DNA of 64,000 bases, taken from Nephrocerus scutellatus. Lineage: Eukaryota; Arthropoda; Insecta; Diptera; Pipunculidae. The notes below the pieces were generated by a model. It did not search any database, had not been told where the DNA came from, and saw nothing but the letters and a program-made list of their open reading frames with translations. The stretch is from assembly GCA_947095585.1 (NCBI GenBank), contig OX352762.1, positions 46,500,829-46,564,828 of the forward strand, written 5' to 3'. The position numbers were made by a program, and so were the translations under genes. Below, piece after piece: positions 10,927-22,643 of this stretch; positions within the stretch are counted from its first letter, which is position 1, and every line of letters starts with the position of its first letter.

Positions 10927-11939
10927 GTAAGTGAAGATTCATAATTCCTTAGTATTCATTTTGCGTACAATACCGCCATGTATATGGGCTCTTGGCGAAC
11001 GTGTCCGTCGTCAGGAATCGCTCTGTAGACAGACCATGTAATAAAATGTTTTAAATTATGCCCGGTGGCAATATATTTTTTATAAATAATTGATTTAAAT
11101 TATGCCCGATGGCAACACCTTTCTATAGCCTTAACGTTTATGCCCGTTGGCTCTATACTTTTTATAACTAATCGATTTAAATTACGCCCGTTGGCAATAT
11201 ACTTTTTATAAATAATCGATTTAGATTATGCCATTGGCAATATACTTTTTTACAAATAATTGATTTAAATTATGCCGTTGGCAATATACTTTTTATAAAT
11301 ATATGATTTAAATTATGCCCGTTGGCAATATACTTTTTTGCAAATAATTGATTTAAATTATGTCGTTGGCAATATACTTTTTTATAAATAAATGATTTAA
11401 ATTATGCCCGTTGGCAATATACTTTTTGCAAATAGTGGATTTAAATTATGCCCATTGGCACTATACTTTTTTATAAATAATTGATTTAAATTATGCCCGG
11501 TGGCAATATATTTTTTATAAATAATTGATTTAAATTACGCCCGATGGCAACACCTTTCTATAGCCTTAACGTTTATGCCCGTTGGCTCTATACTTTTTAT
11601 AACTAATCGATTTAAATTACGCCCGTTGGCAATATACTTTTTATAAATAATCGATTTAGATTATGCCGTTGGCAATATACTTTTTGCAAATAATTGATTT
11701 AAACTATGCCGTTGGCAATAAACTTTTTTTTTTGCAAATAGTTAATTTAAATTATGCCCGTTGGCAATACATTTTTTTTATAATTTTATATGATTTAACT
11801 CATTAAATTATGCCCGCTGGCAGCACCTTTTTTTTGTAAAAGAAAAAAAAAAAACAAAACAAAAGTTTTTATTGGTTTGAATAAAAATAGCAGTAATTAC
11901 TACCTGATTTCGGCAGTCTAATCACTGTTTTTTTTGTAG
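10927..11939 (+). other. Candidate intron inside the R1 LTR
   Basis: Donor GAAAAG/GTAAGTG at 10926/10927 and acceptor TTTTTTTTGTAG/GTCAG at 11939/11940, with a CTAAT branch-point match at 11918-11922, 18 nt before the AG. All three signals recur in the 3' LTR (20850-21879) and in the duplicated LTR (donor 22810, acceptor 34459). The interval holds the whole 44-bp minisatellite. Splicing is not shown by the sequence alone. Confidence 0.55.
11040..11830 (+). repeat. 44-bp minisatellite in the R1 LTR (about 17 units)
   Basis: Units of the type ATGCCCGTTGGCAATATACTTTTTATAAATAATTGATTTAAATT (given here in short: CCCGTTGGCAATATAC core plus TGATTTAAATTATG). Unit length varies from 39 to 50 bp. Also at 21065-21765, 23037-23494 and 34193-34345. 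U1 inserted in one of these arrays. Confidence 0.92.
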
Positions 11940-12485
11940 GTCAGTAAGAATACTCCGGCATGGGGTTTAGTTGGGTCTGAGTAAGTTCTGAGTGAGTAGA
12001 GATGGGTGGGGTGGGGCTTGAGTTCCTTCGGTCCGCGGTCGATCAAGTGATCTGATTTGGCCGCGAGTTAAAGAGGGGGTTCCAAACTATGGACCCATGG
12101 TAGGGCGGGTTCAGACGCCTGAGGTGATAATAACACCCGATCCACTAGTCAGACATCATCGACGGGAAGGCTTTCCCTACCGGATGTGCTGGGCAGCACT
12201 TCCGTTTTCTTCTCATTTTAAATTTACTATTGAATAGCACCCACAACTTTTTTTTTGTATATGTAAGTCGGGGAAAATTTGAGCGGTCCGCCTAATCAAG
12301 GACCCACCCCATATACGACGAGCTGGCGAAGGTATCCTATTGCGTGCGAAACCGATAGGCAGCTGCTCAACCTGGAATTCGGCGGTGACCTCGATCATCG
12401 CTGAAATTCCTGAATTCCCTTATGGCCACGCTATGAGCTAGAGCATTGTTGGCAACAAATAGACTCAAAACTGAACATTACAAAA

Positions 12486-12503
12486 TGGCGCCCAATGTGG
12501 GGC
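12486..12503 (+). promoter_or_regulatory. tRNA-Lys(CUU) primer-binding site of R1
   Basis: TGGCGCCCAATGTGGGGC, complementary to the 3' end of tRNA-Lys(CUU) with one mismatch (T for C). It lies 3 bp after the LTR end, the usual place for minus-strand priming. Confidence 0.85.
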
Positions 12504-14159
12504 CCGAAAGAGGTCAGTTCTTCGGCTTTCTTTTGGGTTCCGCAAACTAATTTCATTTTAAATTTTCCTTTGTAGATAAATATGGTATGTCTGTAGGACA
12601 TTATTTTGATTGTTTTGGAATAGTATCTGAGTGGCTTGCTTGTGAATCGTAGGTGATTTGGACTTTTCGAATACCCGACTTGGCATAACCACTTAGTTTA
12701 CTGTCTCAAATCCCTTCTCTATCTTTTGGGTTCTGCCGCGTTCAATAGATGAAGTTGGATCGACCTATGGAATTGCAGACTTCTTGCTCGTAGCGGAAGT
12801 TCTGACCAAGGGGTTCTAGGTTTGTCGTGAGTTCGTGGTAGTTCACAACAACTTCACCTATCAAATTATTACTTTGTGCTCGGTTATTACTTTCGTTTAG
12901 ATTGATATTCTGTCCATAGGACATTAGCTTGTGTTTGGAGGAGACCATCGGTCAGACTCTTTGGAATTGCGGATTTATTTGACTCTTTTACGAATTTCCG
13001 ACTAAAGATCTGTCTGATAAACGCTTAACACAGTGCTAGTGCTAAGAGGGTACTACACCAAAAATCTTATTCTATCTTCTATTTGTTTGACCATGAGCGT
13101 CGTTTTCCCTTTGGAATCGCAGGAGTCTGCCAAAGGCGGACGTCTTGACCAAAGAACCAACGGTTCGCTTGGTAAGTGAACAGTATCTCTCGTTTCAACT
13201 TTTATTTCCTTTTCAAATAACCTTCGGCGGTCTCGTTTGTAGTTATGGAAGTCATTCGGAAACGCGGGTGTTCAGTACTGATCGTTAAGTAACAACGGCA
13301 CCTGACCAATGCTTCCTCATGAAGGATTATTTGCGTATTGTCGGAAAAATTTTCGTCTCATTCCTTAACTACACACAGACTTACTTCAACAGAATGAGGA
13401 ATGATTCGGATTTCGTGGAATAACCGTAGTGTTCGTACAGTACGACTCTCTGACCGAAAAGCTTACGGATTATGCCATTAAGTGAAGGGCTCGAACATTA
13501 CTCATGGAACTGCTTGTCATTTTGCTTCGTGCAAATGCAGACCAGCGTAAGTACAGTAGCCTTTGAACTATCGGTCATTAGTTCTTTCTCTATCTCAAAC
13601 TATGTTCTTGCCGCGATGATGTTATACGACTTAAGACTCAGGTCCTTGTGAGAAGGAACTCAGCCCAAATCTCACCCCCATATATATATATATATTGTAT
13701 TTCGTATAAAAACGTATTTTGTTAGTAATCGGTATCGTGAATTATTTCAGTCACGGAGGATTGTTCACGATTCAAGCTGCCGAAATTTAAATTAAAGTAT
13801 CTTTAGCAACTTGACCATTCTCCATGGAGAATGGTAGGTACCTTTATTTGTATATTCTACAAAGTTTTGTTGAACTTCCTTTTTTTTTGCTTCTTCATTA
13901 ACCTCACGGTTGTACCTCGATCCTAAAGGTAATAAATTCCCGTCTTTAGCGGCTAACAGCTTAACTACAGGTATAGTGATAGCTGTTGATTTTGTTTTAA
14001 CCCCGCTTGGTAAAGCGTTCGTAATTTGTTTGAAGCTTGTTTGTCTGAGTACCGCTCAGAGGTAGTCGATTATTTCTGCTCGCCTGAATTGCTGATTGCT
14101 CCTAAGGGAACGTGCCTGACTGTGAGTGTCAAATTAGGCTCGTAAGTATAGTTGTACAA
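12504..14159 (+). other. R1 untranslated leader
   Basis: 1.65 kb between PBS and Gag without a credible ORF. It holds degenerate internal repeats (GGAATTGC(A/G)GA and TTGACC-type stretches) and a short TA run at 13680. Donor-like and acceptor-like motifs occur, but no pair stands out. Confidence 0.6.
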
Positions 14160-15803
14160 ATGGCTACGGTTCGAAGTACGGAGGATTTGATGCGCCTAAA
14201 TCCTAGTGTGGTCTGTCATGTATGCAAAACGGAGTTGACTTCTGATATCGAAAGTCTAATTTCGGAATGCGAACATGTCTTCCACAACGTATGTATCACC
14301 GAATTTCTGAAGACGTCGACCAAGTGTCCCGTCTGCAAAAGGGAATGCTTGGGCGAAAGTTTGAAGCCAATTGAGATATCGGTGTTACCAACTCCCAGTG
14401 CGATGGTGGAAAGAAGAAGAGTTACCAAACGTACTCCGACCGCAAAGGGAGCAATCCCGAAGCCTATGAACACTCGCAGTGTAAGTGCCGGCAGGAAAGG
14501 TAATGGCAGGAGACGTAATCCGTTAGACTGGTCCATGAATCGCAGTTCAGAAGACACCGGGGTCAACCCTAATGCGAACCGAAGTCTTGTGGATGACGGT
14601 ATCTTTTTCGACGATACTCGGCGAATGTCTGGAGTACATCCTATAGGGACTACTGTCAAAAGCCTTTCAGTAGATGAAGTTAAGGACCTAATAAGCGCCT
14701 CCTTGGAGCGACAGCAGTCCGAAACCATCGACTGCCTGACTAATAGACTAACCGACCTGGTTATCTCCAACGTGCAGCGATGTTTCGAACAATGGAATCC
14801 TCAAGCCAATCTAGCTCTTATTAGTCAACCAAGTGCCTATCAACCTCGTCTTGAAGACTTCTCTCGTATACCCTCTTTGACAGTCACTAATGGACTCAGC
14901 GACCCAGCACTGCAATCTAATTTGCGTAGCGTGTCATTCGCACCGGATCTTCCATCAGCAAACGGTCGTTCTTTGGACCTGTGAAAGTCAGATCGCGTCA
15001 CAAGTATCATACAAAAGTGGCAGTTTCGATACGATGGATCTTCGGACGGTCTCCCTGTTGATGAATTCCTATATCACGTTCAAGTCCTGACGAACCAGAC
15101 TTTAAATGGTGATTTCTCGTTAATTTGCAACCACTTTCACATGCTACTTCATGGGAAAGCACGTGAATGGTTCTGGCGATACCATCGCAGTGTGTTAAAT
15201 TGCAACTGGTTCGATCTTTGCGAATCCCTGCGAACGCAATATAAAGATTGTCGCACGGATTACGATTTATTGGAGAGCATTCGGTCGAGGAAACAGAAGG
15301 AGCGCGAATCTTTTGATCAATATTTCGATTCGGTTTCGGTGATAACCAACCGATTGAATAATTCATTGACCGAGAAGGAGTTAATCGAGCTCTTATCACG
15401 CAACCTACGACCGGATGTTCGTCACGAAATCTTGTACCTTAACATCAATTCTGTTGCGCAACTGCGAGATATTTGCCGGAAACGCGAACGTTTCTTGGAG
15501 GAAGTCAGCCGTGGTTTTCCTGGATGGAGAAATCCTCAACCGCGACGTAACATATCTGAAGTGGACGTTGCGTACAGTCCTCCAAAGGAAAATGGTCCGA
15601 TACCACACATTAGGAATGAAAGTGGGGCTATGGCTGAAGGTGTTGGCCTGGTTTGTTGGAATTGCGATGAACCTGGTCATATATACTTGGATTGTCTACA
15701 AGTAAGACGAATTTTCTGTTACGGATGCGGTACTGTAAACGTTTTCAACCCGAACTGTTTAAAATGTAGGGCGTCGGGAAACTCCCGACCGGGTGTGGCG
15801 TAG
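14160..15803 (+). pseudogene. RING-Gag polyprotein of R1 (one in-frame stop)
   Basis: Start ATG 14160 has a good context (ACAAATGG); an upstream in-frame ATG lies at 14112. From 14160, residues 19-59 form a RING-H2 finger: C19-x2-C22-x14-C37-x-H39-x2-H42-x2-C45-x10-C56-P-x-C59. A basic linker follows, then a helical region, then a TGA at 14982-14984. The frame continues past it into a capsid-like domain (GKAREWFWRYHR, DLLESIRSRKQKERESF) and a CCHC zinc knuckle (CWNCDEPGHIYLDC) plus a second Cys-rich motif, ending TAG 15801. R2 has the same domain order. RING-type fingers usually act as E3 ligases; whether this one does is inference. The TGA may be a nonsense mutation. Confidence 0.82.
15776..15782 (+). 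promoter_or_regulatory. Candidate -1 frameshift site in R1
   Basis: GGGAAAC reads G GGA AAC in the Gag frame, the X XXY YYZ slippery form. Slipping by -1 enters the open Pol frame, which is open across the Gag stop (TAG 15801). U1 has the same heptamer, in the same phase, at its Gag end. Confidence 0.7.
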
Positions 15804-16621
15804 TTTCGTCAGCGGAACCCACACCCCAAGTAGATACAACCTCGGATGATGTTCCACCAGAAGTCCAGAAGCCCTATGATAATGATGATGAACCGGAAGT
15901 TCCTAAAAGCACGCATGTCAAAAATCTAAACAATACCCAATCCAAACCTCAGGCTACGAAATCCGTCGTATGGCCAATTCTTCCTTATCATGTTCGTCTG
16001 GAAAATTACCAGAAAGCCCGAGCTCGGATCTTTGGAGGGACCAACCCAACAGTGGAGAGGAAGAGTAAGCGCTCCACGCTCAGGATGCGAACATTTTGGA
16101 GATCGGTATTGCAAAGTCGTCGGAGGTTTGTCAATGCAATCCTCAGCAGAGGAGACGACGTTCGTTCGTATGCGGAGGTCAAATTCTTGAATCGGACTAT
16201 GCTAGGTCTACTCGATAGTGGGGCCACCATAAGTTGCATAGGCTCAGGGGTTGCAAAGGAGATTTTGAGTGGTGGTCACAACGTGATTAGGTTTTCCAGT
16301 AGTATCAGAACAGCTGATGGGAATCGACAACCAGTTAAGGGGAAAGTTAAAGTTGATATTGAGTTTCGAGGGCAATTCCGAGAAATCGAATTGTACCTCA
16401 TCCCGAACCTTTCACAGGAGTTATATCTTGGCATTAATTTCTGGAGAGCGTTTAACCTAGCCCCGGGAATCATTAGGGAACTACACCAAGGTTCAGAAGG
16501 CGATTTGGATAAGGATGGAAACAGTAAAGCACTAGTTTTGTCGGACTGCACAGCAAGTAGATTGGAAGCAGTTAAGTCACGTTTTCCTTCTTTCGAAAAA
16601 GACATTATTGGGAAAGACTAA
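15803..16621 (+). pseudogene. Protease part of R1 Pol
   Basis: Open in the -1 frame relative to Gag. An acidic/proline-rich linker leads to an aspartic protease with LLDSGATISCIGS (the active-site D-S-G triplet near 16214) and a typical flap/terminal region (LYLGINFWRAFNL). A single-base insertion around 16600 moves RT into another frame; R2 reads through this point (SFEEEGL-RTNL), which shows the shift is damage. Confidence 0.8.
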
Positions 16622-17783
16622 TTTGGTTGAACACGTCATCGATGTTCAAGATGCAAGGGCAATTAAGCAGCGTCATTATCCAGTTTCCCCGGCGGTCGAG
16701 AAATTGATTTTCGCGGAACTGGATGAAATGTTGGGTCTTGGTTTCATCGAGGAATCCAAAAATTCTTGGAGTTCCCCGGTCGTATTAGTACGTCAACCAG
16801 GGAAGGTTCGACTCTGTCTAGACTCGCGGAAGGTCAACGCAGTAACGGTCAGGGACGCCTATCCCTTACCACACATAAATGGGATTCTAGGTCGATTACC
16901 ACCGGCGGAGATTATCTCGAGCCTAGATTTGAAGAAGGCCTTCCACCAAATTCCCTTGGAATTAGGTTCTCGTGACAAAACTGCTTTCACTGTTCCAAAC
17001 CGACCACTGTACCAATATAAAGTGATGCCTTTCGGGTTATGTAATGCCCCCCAGACGCTCTGCCGTTTGATGGATCAAGTAATTCCTCCTCAGCTAAGAA
17101 ATTTTGTTTTCGTCTATCTGGACGACCTACTCGTCATCACAGACACATTAGACAAGCACATGGTGGTCCTGGAAGAAGTCGCAACACACTTACGGAAGGC
17201 CGGTCTGACTATTAATGTGAACAAAAGTAAATTCTGTTTGAAAGAAGTTAAGTACCTGGGATACATTGTCGGTAACGGGGTGTTGAAGGCTGACCCAGAT
17301 AAACTCGTTGCGATAACGGAGTTTCCCATACCAGCGACTGTTCGACAACTGAGACGCTTTCTCGGAATGGCGGGTTGGTACCGGCGCTTCATAGCCAACT
17401 TCTCGATAGTAACCCATCCCCTCACAGATTTACTCAAAAAGGCAAAATCATTTAATTGGTCGGATGAAGCCAACAAGGCTTTTAACGAATTGAAAGAAAA
17501 ATTGACTTCCGCACCTGTGTTGGCGAATCCGGATTTTGGTCGACCATTTCTCGTGCAATGTGACGCATGTCAGGACGGAATCGGTGGCATTCTTGTCCAA
17601 ATTACGGACGATGGTGTTGAAATACCGGTGGCTTTCATGTCCCAAAAGTTTAACAAGGCGCAAAGAAACTATAGCGTTACGGAACAGGAATGCTTGGCCG
17701 TGGTCCTCTGTATAAATTTCGTGCGTACATTGAGGGGCAAGAGTTTACTGTTATCACTGACCACGCAAGTCTTCAGTGGCTGA
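16608..17783 (+). pseudogene. Reverse transcriptase part of R1 Pol
   Basis: Complete RT fingers-palm-thumb in one frame: PVVLVRQPGKVRLCLDSR, first catalytic Asp in SSLDLKKAF (residue 107), PFGLCNAPQT, and YLDD (residues 170-173), then thumb (KYLGYIVGNGVLKADPDKL) and the start of RNase H (VQCDACQDGIGGIL; QNYSVTEQECLAVV-like). A one-base deletion near 17713 breaks the frame inside RNase H. Confidence 0.88.
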
Positions 17784-18070
17784 TGAGACAAACGGATCTG
17801 AACGGTAGGTTAGCGCGATGGGCCCTGAAACTGCAAGGTTTCCAGTTTTCGATAAAGCATCGGAAAGGGTCCGAGAACGTTGTTCCAGATGCCCTGTCTC
17901 GATTACATTCAAATGAATTATGTGATTTAAGCATGGTAGGACCGGAGGTTGATCTAGATTCCTCGGAGTCTAGCCTCGAATATATGGAAATCAAGGGCAA
18001 GGTAATCGCTAACCAAAATCGGTTACCCGATCTCAAAATTGTGGGTAAACACCTGTTCAAGCGCATCTAA
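17690..18070 (+). pseudogene. RNase H end of R1 Pol
   Basis: Continues RNase H after the -1 shift: YIEGQEFTVITDHASLQWL with a catalytic Asp, then RLARWALKLQGFQFSIKHRKG and VVPDALSRL with the last one. Ends at TAA 18068; a second in-frame TAA follows near 18092 before integrase. Confidence 0.8.
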
Positions 18071-18097
18071 AATTCTGGGGATAATGTAAATTAAGTC

Positions 18098-19185
18098 AAT
18101 GGCAATTGGAAGCTTTGGATTCCGAATTCGCTAACTACGGAGGTAATTTGTCAAGCTTATTGCGGCCCAACTAGTGCTCACGTTGGCATAGGCAATACCC
18201 TTGAGAAGATTAAGCGTCACTTCTTCTGGCCACACATGTTCAAAGAGGTCAAAGACTATATATCGAATTGCGAAACGTGCAAATGCACCAAACCCTCTAA
18301 CGTCATCTTACGCCCACCTATGGGTAAACAGGTATATTCAGCCCGACCGTTCCAACGGTTGTATATCGATTTGTTAGGTCCGTACCTAAGATCTAGATCT
18401 GGAGCAATAGGCATTTTAATCGTGGTCGATCACCATTCGAAATTCAACTTCTTGAAGCCCATGAAGAAGTTTTGCGCCTCAACTATTGTAGAATACCTGG
18501 AGGAATACATTTTTCTTACGTTCGGAGTGCCCGAAGTGATTGTGTCCGATAACGGCGTACAATTCAGTTCTTCTAAGTTCAATTCACTCCTTTCAAAGTA
18601 CGGTATACAGCACGTATACACCGCCTTGTATTCGCCACAGTCCAACGCTTCTGAGCGAGTGAATCGCTCGGTCATCGCGGCTATACGGGCTTACGTCAAG
18701 GACGATCAAAGAGACTGGGATAAAAGTCTTAGCAGCATAAGTTGTTCGTTGCGGAGCTCGTATCACTCGTCAATCGGATTTGCTCCCTATTATGTTCTGT
18801 TTGGTTTTCACATGGTACACCATGCTATGGATTATGAATTGCTTAGGAATCTGAAGTTGTTGGAGGATCACGATGTGAGCATATCGCCCCAAGACAAATT
18901 ATTGGCAATTCGAGATAAAGTTGGAGAATATTTGACCCGTGCTTACGAGACGAATAAGCGTACGTATGACACACGAAGTCGCAGCGTTTTTTTTTTAAAG
19001 TAGGGCAAGAGGTTTTCAAACGAAACTTCGTGCAAAGTAATTTTGCCAAAGGTTTTAGCGCCAAGCTGGCTCCATTGTTTTCACCGGCTAGAATCCGCGA
19101 GAAAAGAGGAAACTCTTATTACTTCCTCGAAGATAGAGCAGGTAAACCACTGGGAGTCTTTCACGCCAAAGATATTCGGCATTAA
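18098..19185 (+). pseudogene. Integrase part of R1 Pol
   Basis: Same frame as the RNase H end. The zinc domain has H in SAHVGIG, H in KRHFFW and C-x2-C in NCETCKC. The core has D (YIDLLGP), D (VSDNGVQF) and E (NASERVNR), with 34 residues between the last two. A T-run at about 18988 causes a frameshift; the C-terminal part (FAKGFSAKLAPLFSPARI, then DIRH) lies beyond it in another frame to about 19185. No chromodomain seen. Confidence 0.82.
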
Positions 19186-19263
19186 ATAATTTAGCTCATT
19201 CTACCTTTTTCAATTGATATCCCGATTTGGAATTTGCGAAGAAATTCGGTCTATCACTTGTTT

Positions 19264-22200
19264 TGTGATGGTAGAACTTATTCAAAATTTGATTTTTTTT
19301 ACTTTTCCTAGTCGGAATTGTAAACGAAAAAAAAAATCGAATTTTCGGTCGCATCACACCCTGTGTACAATAACATATTGCGGTGCACTTACACCATCAA
19401 TAGCTAATTTTTCGAAAATTTAGCTTGGTTATAGGTGCCGTAAAATTGCAAAAAGGATATATTGACCCGTCTGATTGGTCACCGAAATCGGATGATTTCA
19501 ATTTTACTTGAATATCAAATACCGACCTGCCACGCAAGCAGGAGCGCAAGTGGTTTAGTTAGGCAAATAGGTATTCAACCGATATTACTGTAGGATGGGT
19601 CGATATACCTGATGCATGAGCAGTGACACTGTGGGGGTATGTCTAATGCACCCATACCAACACAGGGAGTCAGCTCACCAGTTCACATGATGCGATGATA
19701 AAAGAGAAAACTTATTAAGTTACTGGCAGTCGAAGGGTCAACTCGTCTCGCTGCGCATTTTTCTGTTGGGGTTTTTTTTTCTGACCGCGCTGTCGCCGGT
19801 ATTTGTTATTCGGTGGAGCAAGGTGTTTTTATTTTTGAACCTCCTGGAAAGTACCCTGTGTTTGTAATTTTAATAAATTCAATTAAATGTGGCTACTCCG
19901 GAAATAAATTCGAAAAAGAAAATCGACTACCAATGGAGTCCTCAAAATTAATAATTTATACGGTGGTTGAGTGCTTCTTTTCGAAAGTAAATTCGCTAAA
20001 GCCAGCTACAAATGGCGTCCTACAAATTGTAATTGTTTTATAATTTCACCTGAATGTGGATACTCCGGAAGTAAATTCGAAAAAGAAAATCGACTACCAA
20101 TGGAGTCCTCAAAATTAATAATTTAAACGGTGGTTGAGTGCTTCTTTTCGAAAGTAAATTCGCTAAAGCCAGCTACAAATGGCGTCCTACAAATTGTAAT
20201 TTTTTTTTATAATTTCACTTAAATGTGGCTACTCCGGAAATAAATTCGAAAAAGAAAATCGACTGCTAAGGGAGTCCTCAAAATTTATAATTTAAATTGT
20301 GGTTGAGTGCTCTGTTCGAAAGTAAATTCGCTAAAGCCAACTACAAATGGCAGCCTACAAATCGTAATTTTTTTGTCTGCAATGGCAGTCAGAAGCCAAA
20401 GAATATTGGCAGTTCAATTGAAAGTGCAAGGTATTTGCCCCGCTGCGGTCTACTAAGCACGTGCAGAACTAACGACGCAATCGAGAACTTTGTGCAACAT
20501 GGTATTTCGCATGCGAGAACAACAACAACCTAAAGGAGAAGGTCGAAACGAGATTAGGAATCACCAGGCAAGCCCAAGGCGTATATTCTGGGAACTCAGC
20601 AACATCATCACTCACCCAACGGAATAAAAGAAAGGAAACCATCTCCGGTTGGACTAGGAGTTCATCAGACAGTGTCTGATAGCCTGTAGAAAGTAGATTG
20701 TTTGGATTGAAGCCCATCAACTGTAGGTTCTTGACACGTAGCCACGGGGTAACTCGCGGTTCGTCTTAATATATAAAATTTTTTTTCCTAGTAGGTAGTT
20801 TTCTTCATCGACAGCGCTGGCGACGACGGAGGTACCTGAAAAGGAAAAGGTAAGTGAAGATTCATAATTCCTTACTATTCATTTTGCGTACAATACCGCC
20901 ATGTATATGGGCTCTTGGCGAACGTGTCCGTCGTCAGGAATCGCTCTGTAGACAGAGCGAATTTTTTTGCTTATAAAGATCGAAGAAAAAAAAAAGAAAA
21001 AATGAAATTGGGCTATATATGTATATATATATATATATATACATACCTCTGTATCCATATCCCCATGTAATAAAATGTTTTAAATTATGCCCGTTGGCAA
21101 TATATTTTTTATAAATTATTGATTTAAATTATGCCCGATGGCAACACCTTTCTATAGCCTTAACGTTTATGCCCGTTGGCTCTATACTTTTTATAACTAA
21201 TCGATTTAAATTACGCCCGTTGGCAATATACTTTTTATAAATAATCGATTTAGATTATGCCGTTGGCAATATACTTTTTTGCAAATAATTGATGTAAATT
21301 ATGCCGTTGGCAATATACTTTTTTATAAATAAATGATTTAAATTGTGCCCGTTGGCAATATACTTTTTGCAAATAGTGGATTTAAATTATGCCCGTTGGC
21401 ACTATACTTTTTTATGAATAATTGATTTAAATTATGCCCGGTGGCAATATATTTTTTATAAATAATTGATTTAAATTACGCCCGATGGCAACACCTTTTT
21501 ATAGCCTTAACGTTTATGCCCGTTGGCTCTATACTTTTTATAACTAAACGATTTAAATTACGCCCGTTGGCAATATACTTTTTATAAATAATCGATTTAG
21601 ATAATGCCGTTGGCAATATACTTTTTGCAAATAATTGATTTAAATTATGCCGTTGGCAATATACTTTTTTTTTGCAAATAGTTAATTTAAATTATGCCCG
21701 TTGGCAATACATTTTTTTTACAATTTTATATGATTTAACTCATTAAATTATACTCGCTGGCAGCACCTTTTTTTTGTAAAAGAAAAAAAAAACAAAACAA
21801 AAGTTTTTATTGGTTTGAATAAAAATAGCAGTAATTACTACCTGATTTCGGCAGTCTAATCACTGTTTTTTTTTTGTAGGTCAGTAAGAATACTCCGGCA
21901 TGGGGTTTAGTTGGGTCTGAGTGAGTAGAGATGGGTGGGTGGGGCTTGAGTTCCTTCGGTCCGCGGTCGATCAAGTGATCTGATTTGGCCGCGAGTTAAA
22001 GAGGGGGTTCCGAACTATGGACCCATGGTAGGGCGGGTTCAGACGCCTGAGGGGATAATAACACCCGATCCACTAGTCAGACATCATCGAGGGGAAGGCT
22101 TTCCCTACCGGATGTGCTGGGCAGCACTTCCGTTTTCTTCTCATTTTAAATTTACTATTGAATAGCACGCAAAACTTTTTTTTTGTATATGTAAGTCGGG

Positions 22201-22643
22201 GAAAATTTGAGCGGTCCGCCTAATCAAAGACCCACCCCATATACGACGAGCTGGCGAAGGTATCCTATTGCGTGCGAAACCGATAGGCAGCTGCTCAACC
22301 TGGAATTCGGCGGTGACCTCGATCATCGCTGAAATTCCTGAATTCCCTTATGGCCACGCCCCTTTTTGTGGGCTAGAGCATTGTTGGCAACAAATAGACT
22401 CAAAACTGAACATTACAAAATGGCGCCCAACGTGGGGCACGAAAGCTTTAGGCCTTGCTGCATCATGGTGGGACGTTCTATAGTAATGTCGGTCCGGCAT
22501 TAAAGACCAACAACAAAACTGAACATTACAAAATGGCGCCCAACGTGGGGCACGAAAGCTTTAGGCCTTGCTGCATCATGGTGGGACGTTCTATAGTAAT
22601 GTTGGTCCGGAATTGAAGACCAACAACAAAACTGAACATTACA
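19264..22643 (+). repeat. 3' LTR of R1 with extra PBS units
   Basis: TGTGATGG start; matches the 5' LTR to 22417, with an indel at 19705 and others. After the first ATTACA it continues with two 113-bp units, each with a full TGGCGCCCAACGTGGGGC site (22421-22438 and 22534-22551), ending ATTACA at 22643 just before the target duplication. Contains the candidate intron 20850-21879 and the 44-bp array 21065-21765. Confidence 0.85.
22421..22643 (+). repeat. Two 113-bp units, each with a tRNA-Lys PBS
   Basis: Each unit runs TGGCGCCCAACGTGGGGC, ACGAAAGCTTTAGGCC, a TGCTGCATCATGGTGGGACG stretch, then AACAAAACTGAACATTACA. Because they lie before the TSD, they are part of the integrated LTR end. Same pair at 35013-35235. 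Confidence 0.9.

Larger units (their letters stand above)
9341..12482 (+). repeat. 5' LTR of R1
   Basis: TGTGATGG to ATTACA, 3142 bp, repeated at 19264-22417. Contains a block of about 168-bp direct repeats, a candidate promoter, a candidate intron with a 44-bp minisatellite, and a GC-richer terminal third. ORFs inside it arise from the repeats. Unlike the 3' LTR it ends directly at one PBS. Confidence 0.88.
9341..22643 (+). mobile_element. R1: gypsy-class LTR retrotransposon with RING-Gag
   Basis: 13.3-kb element with LTRs of 3.1-3.4 kb, a tRNA-Lys PBS, a long leader, Gag with an N-terminal RING finger, and a degenerate Pol. Target duplication ACTT at 9337-9340 and 22644-22647; the uninserted site is visible in copy A at about 2777 (TTGACTTGCGCG). 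LTRs start TGTGATGG and end ATTACA. Coding parts carry at least one stop in Gag, two single-base frameshifts in Pol, two stops before integrase and a T-run slip at its end, so this copy is inactive. I see no clear polypurine tract just before the 3' LTR. Confidence 0.88.

Noticed and set aside
12213..12398. 61-codon minus-strand ORF kept in three R1 LTR copies
   Set aside because: Conserved only because the LTRs are copies; no motif recognised.
22421..22438. tRNA-Lys gene
   Set aside because: Only the 18-nt complement of a tRNA 3' end, placed after LTR ends; no cloverleaf sequence. It is a PBS.
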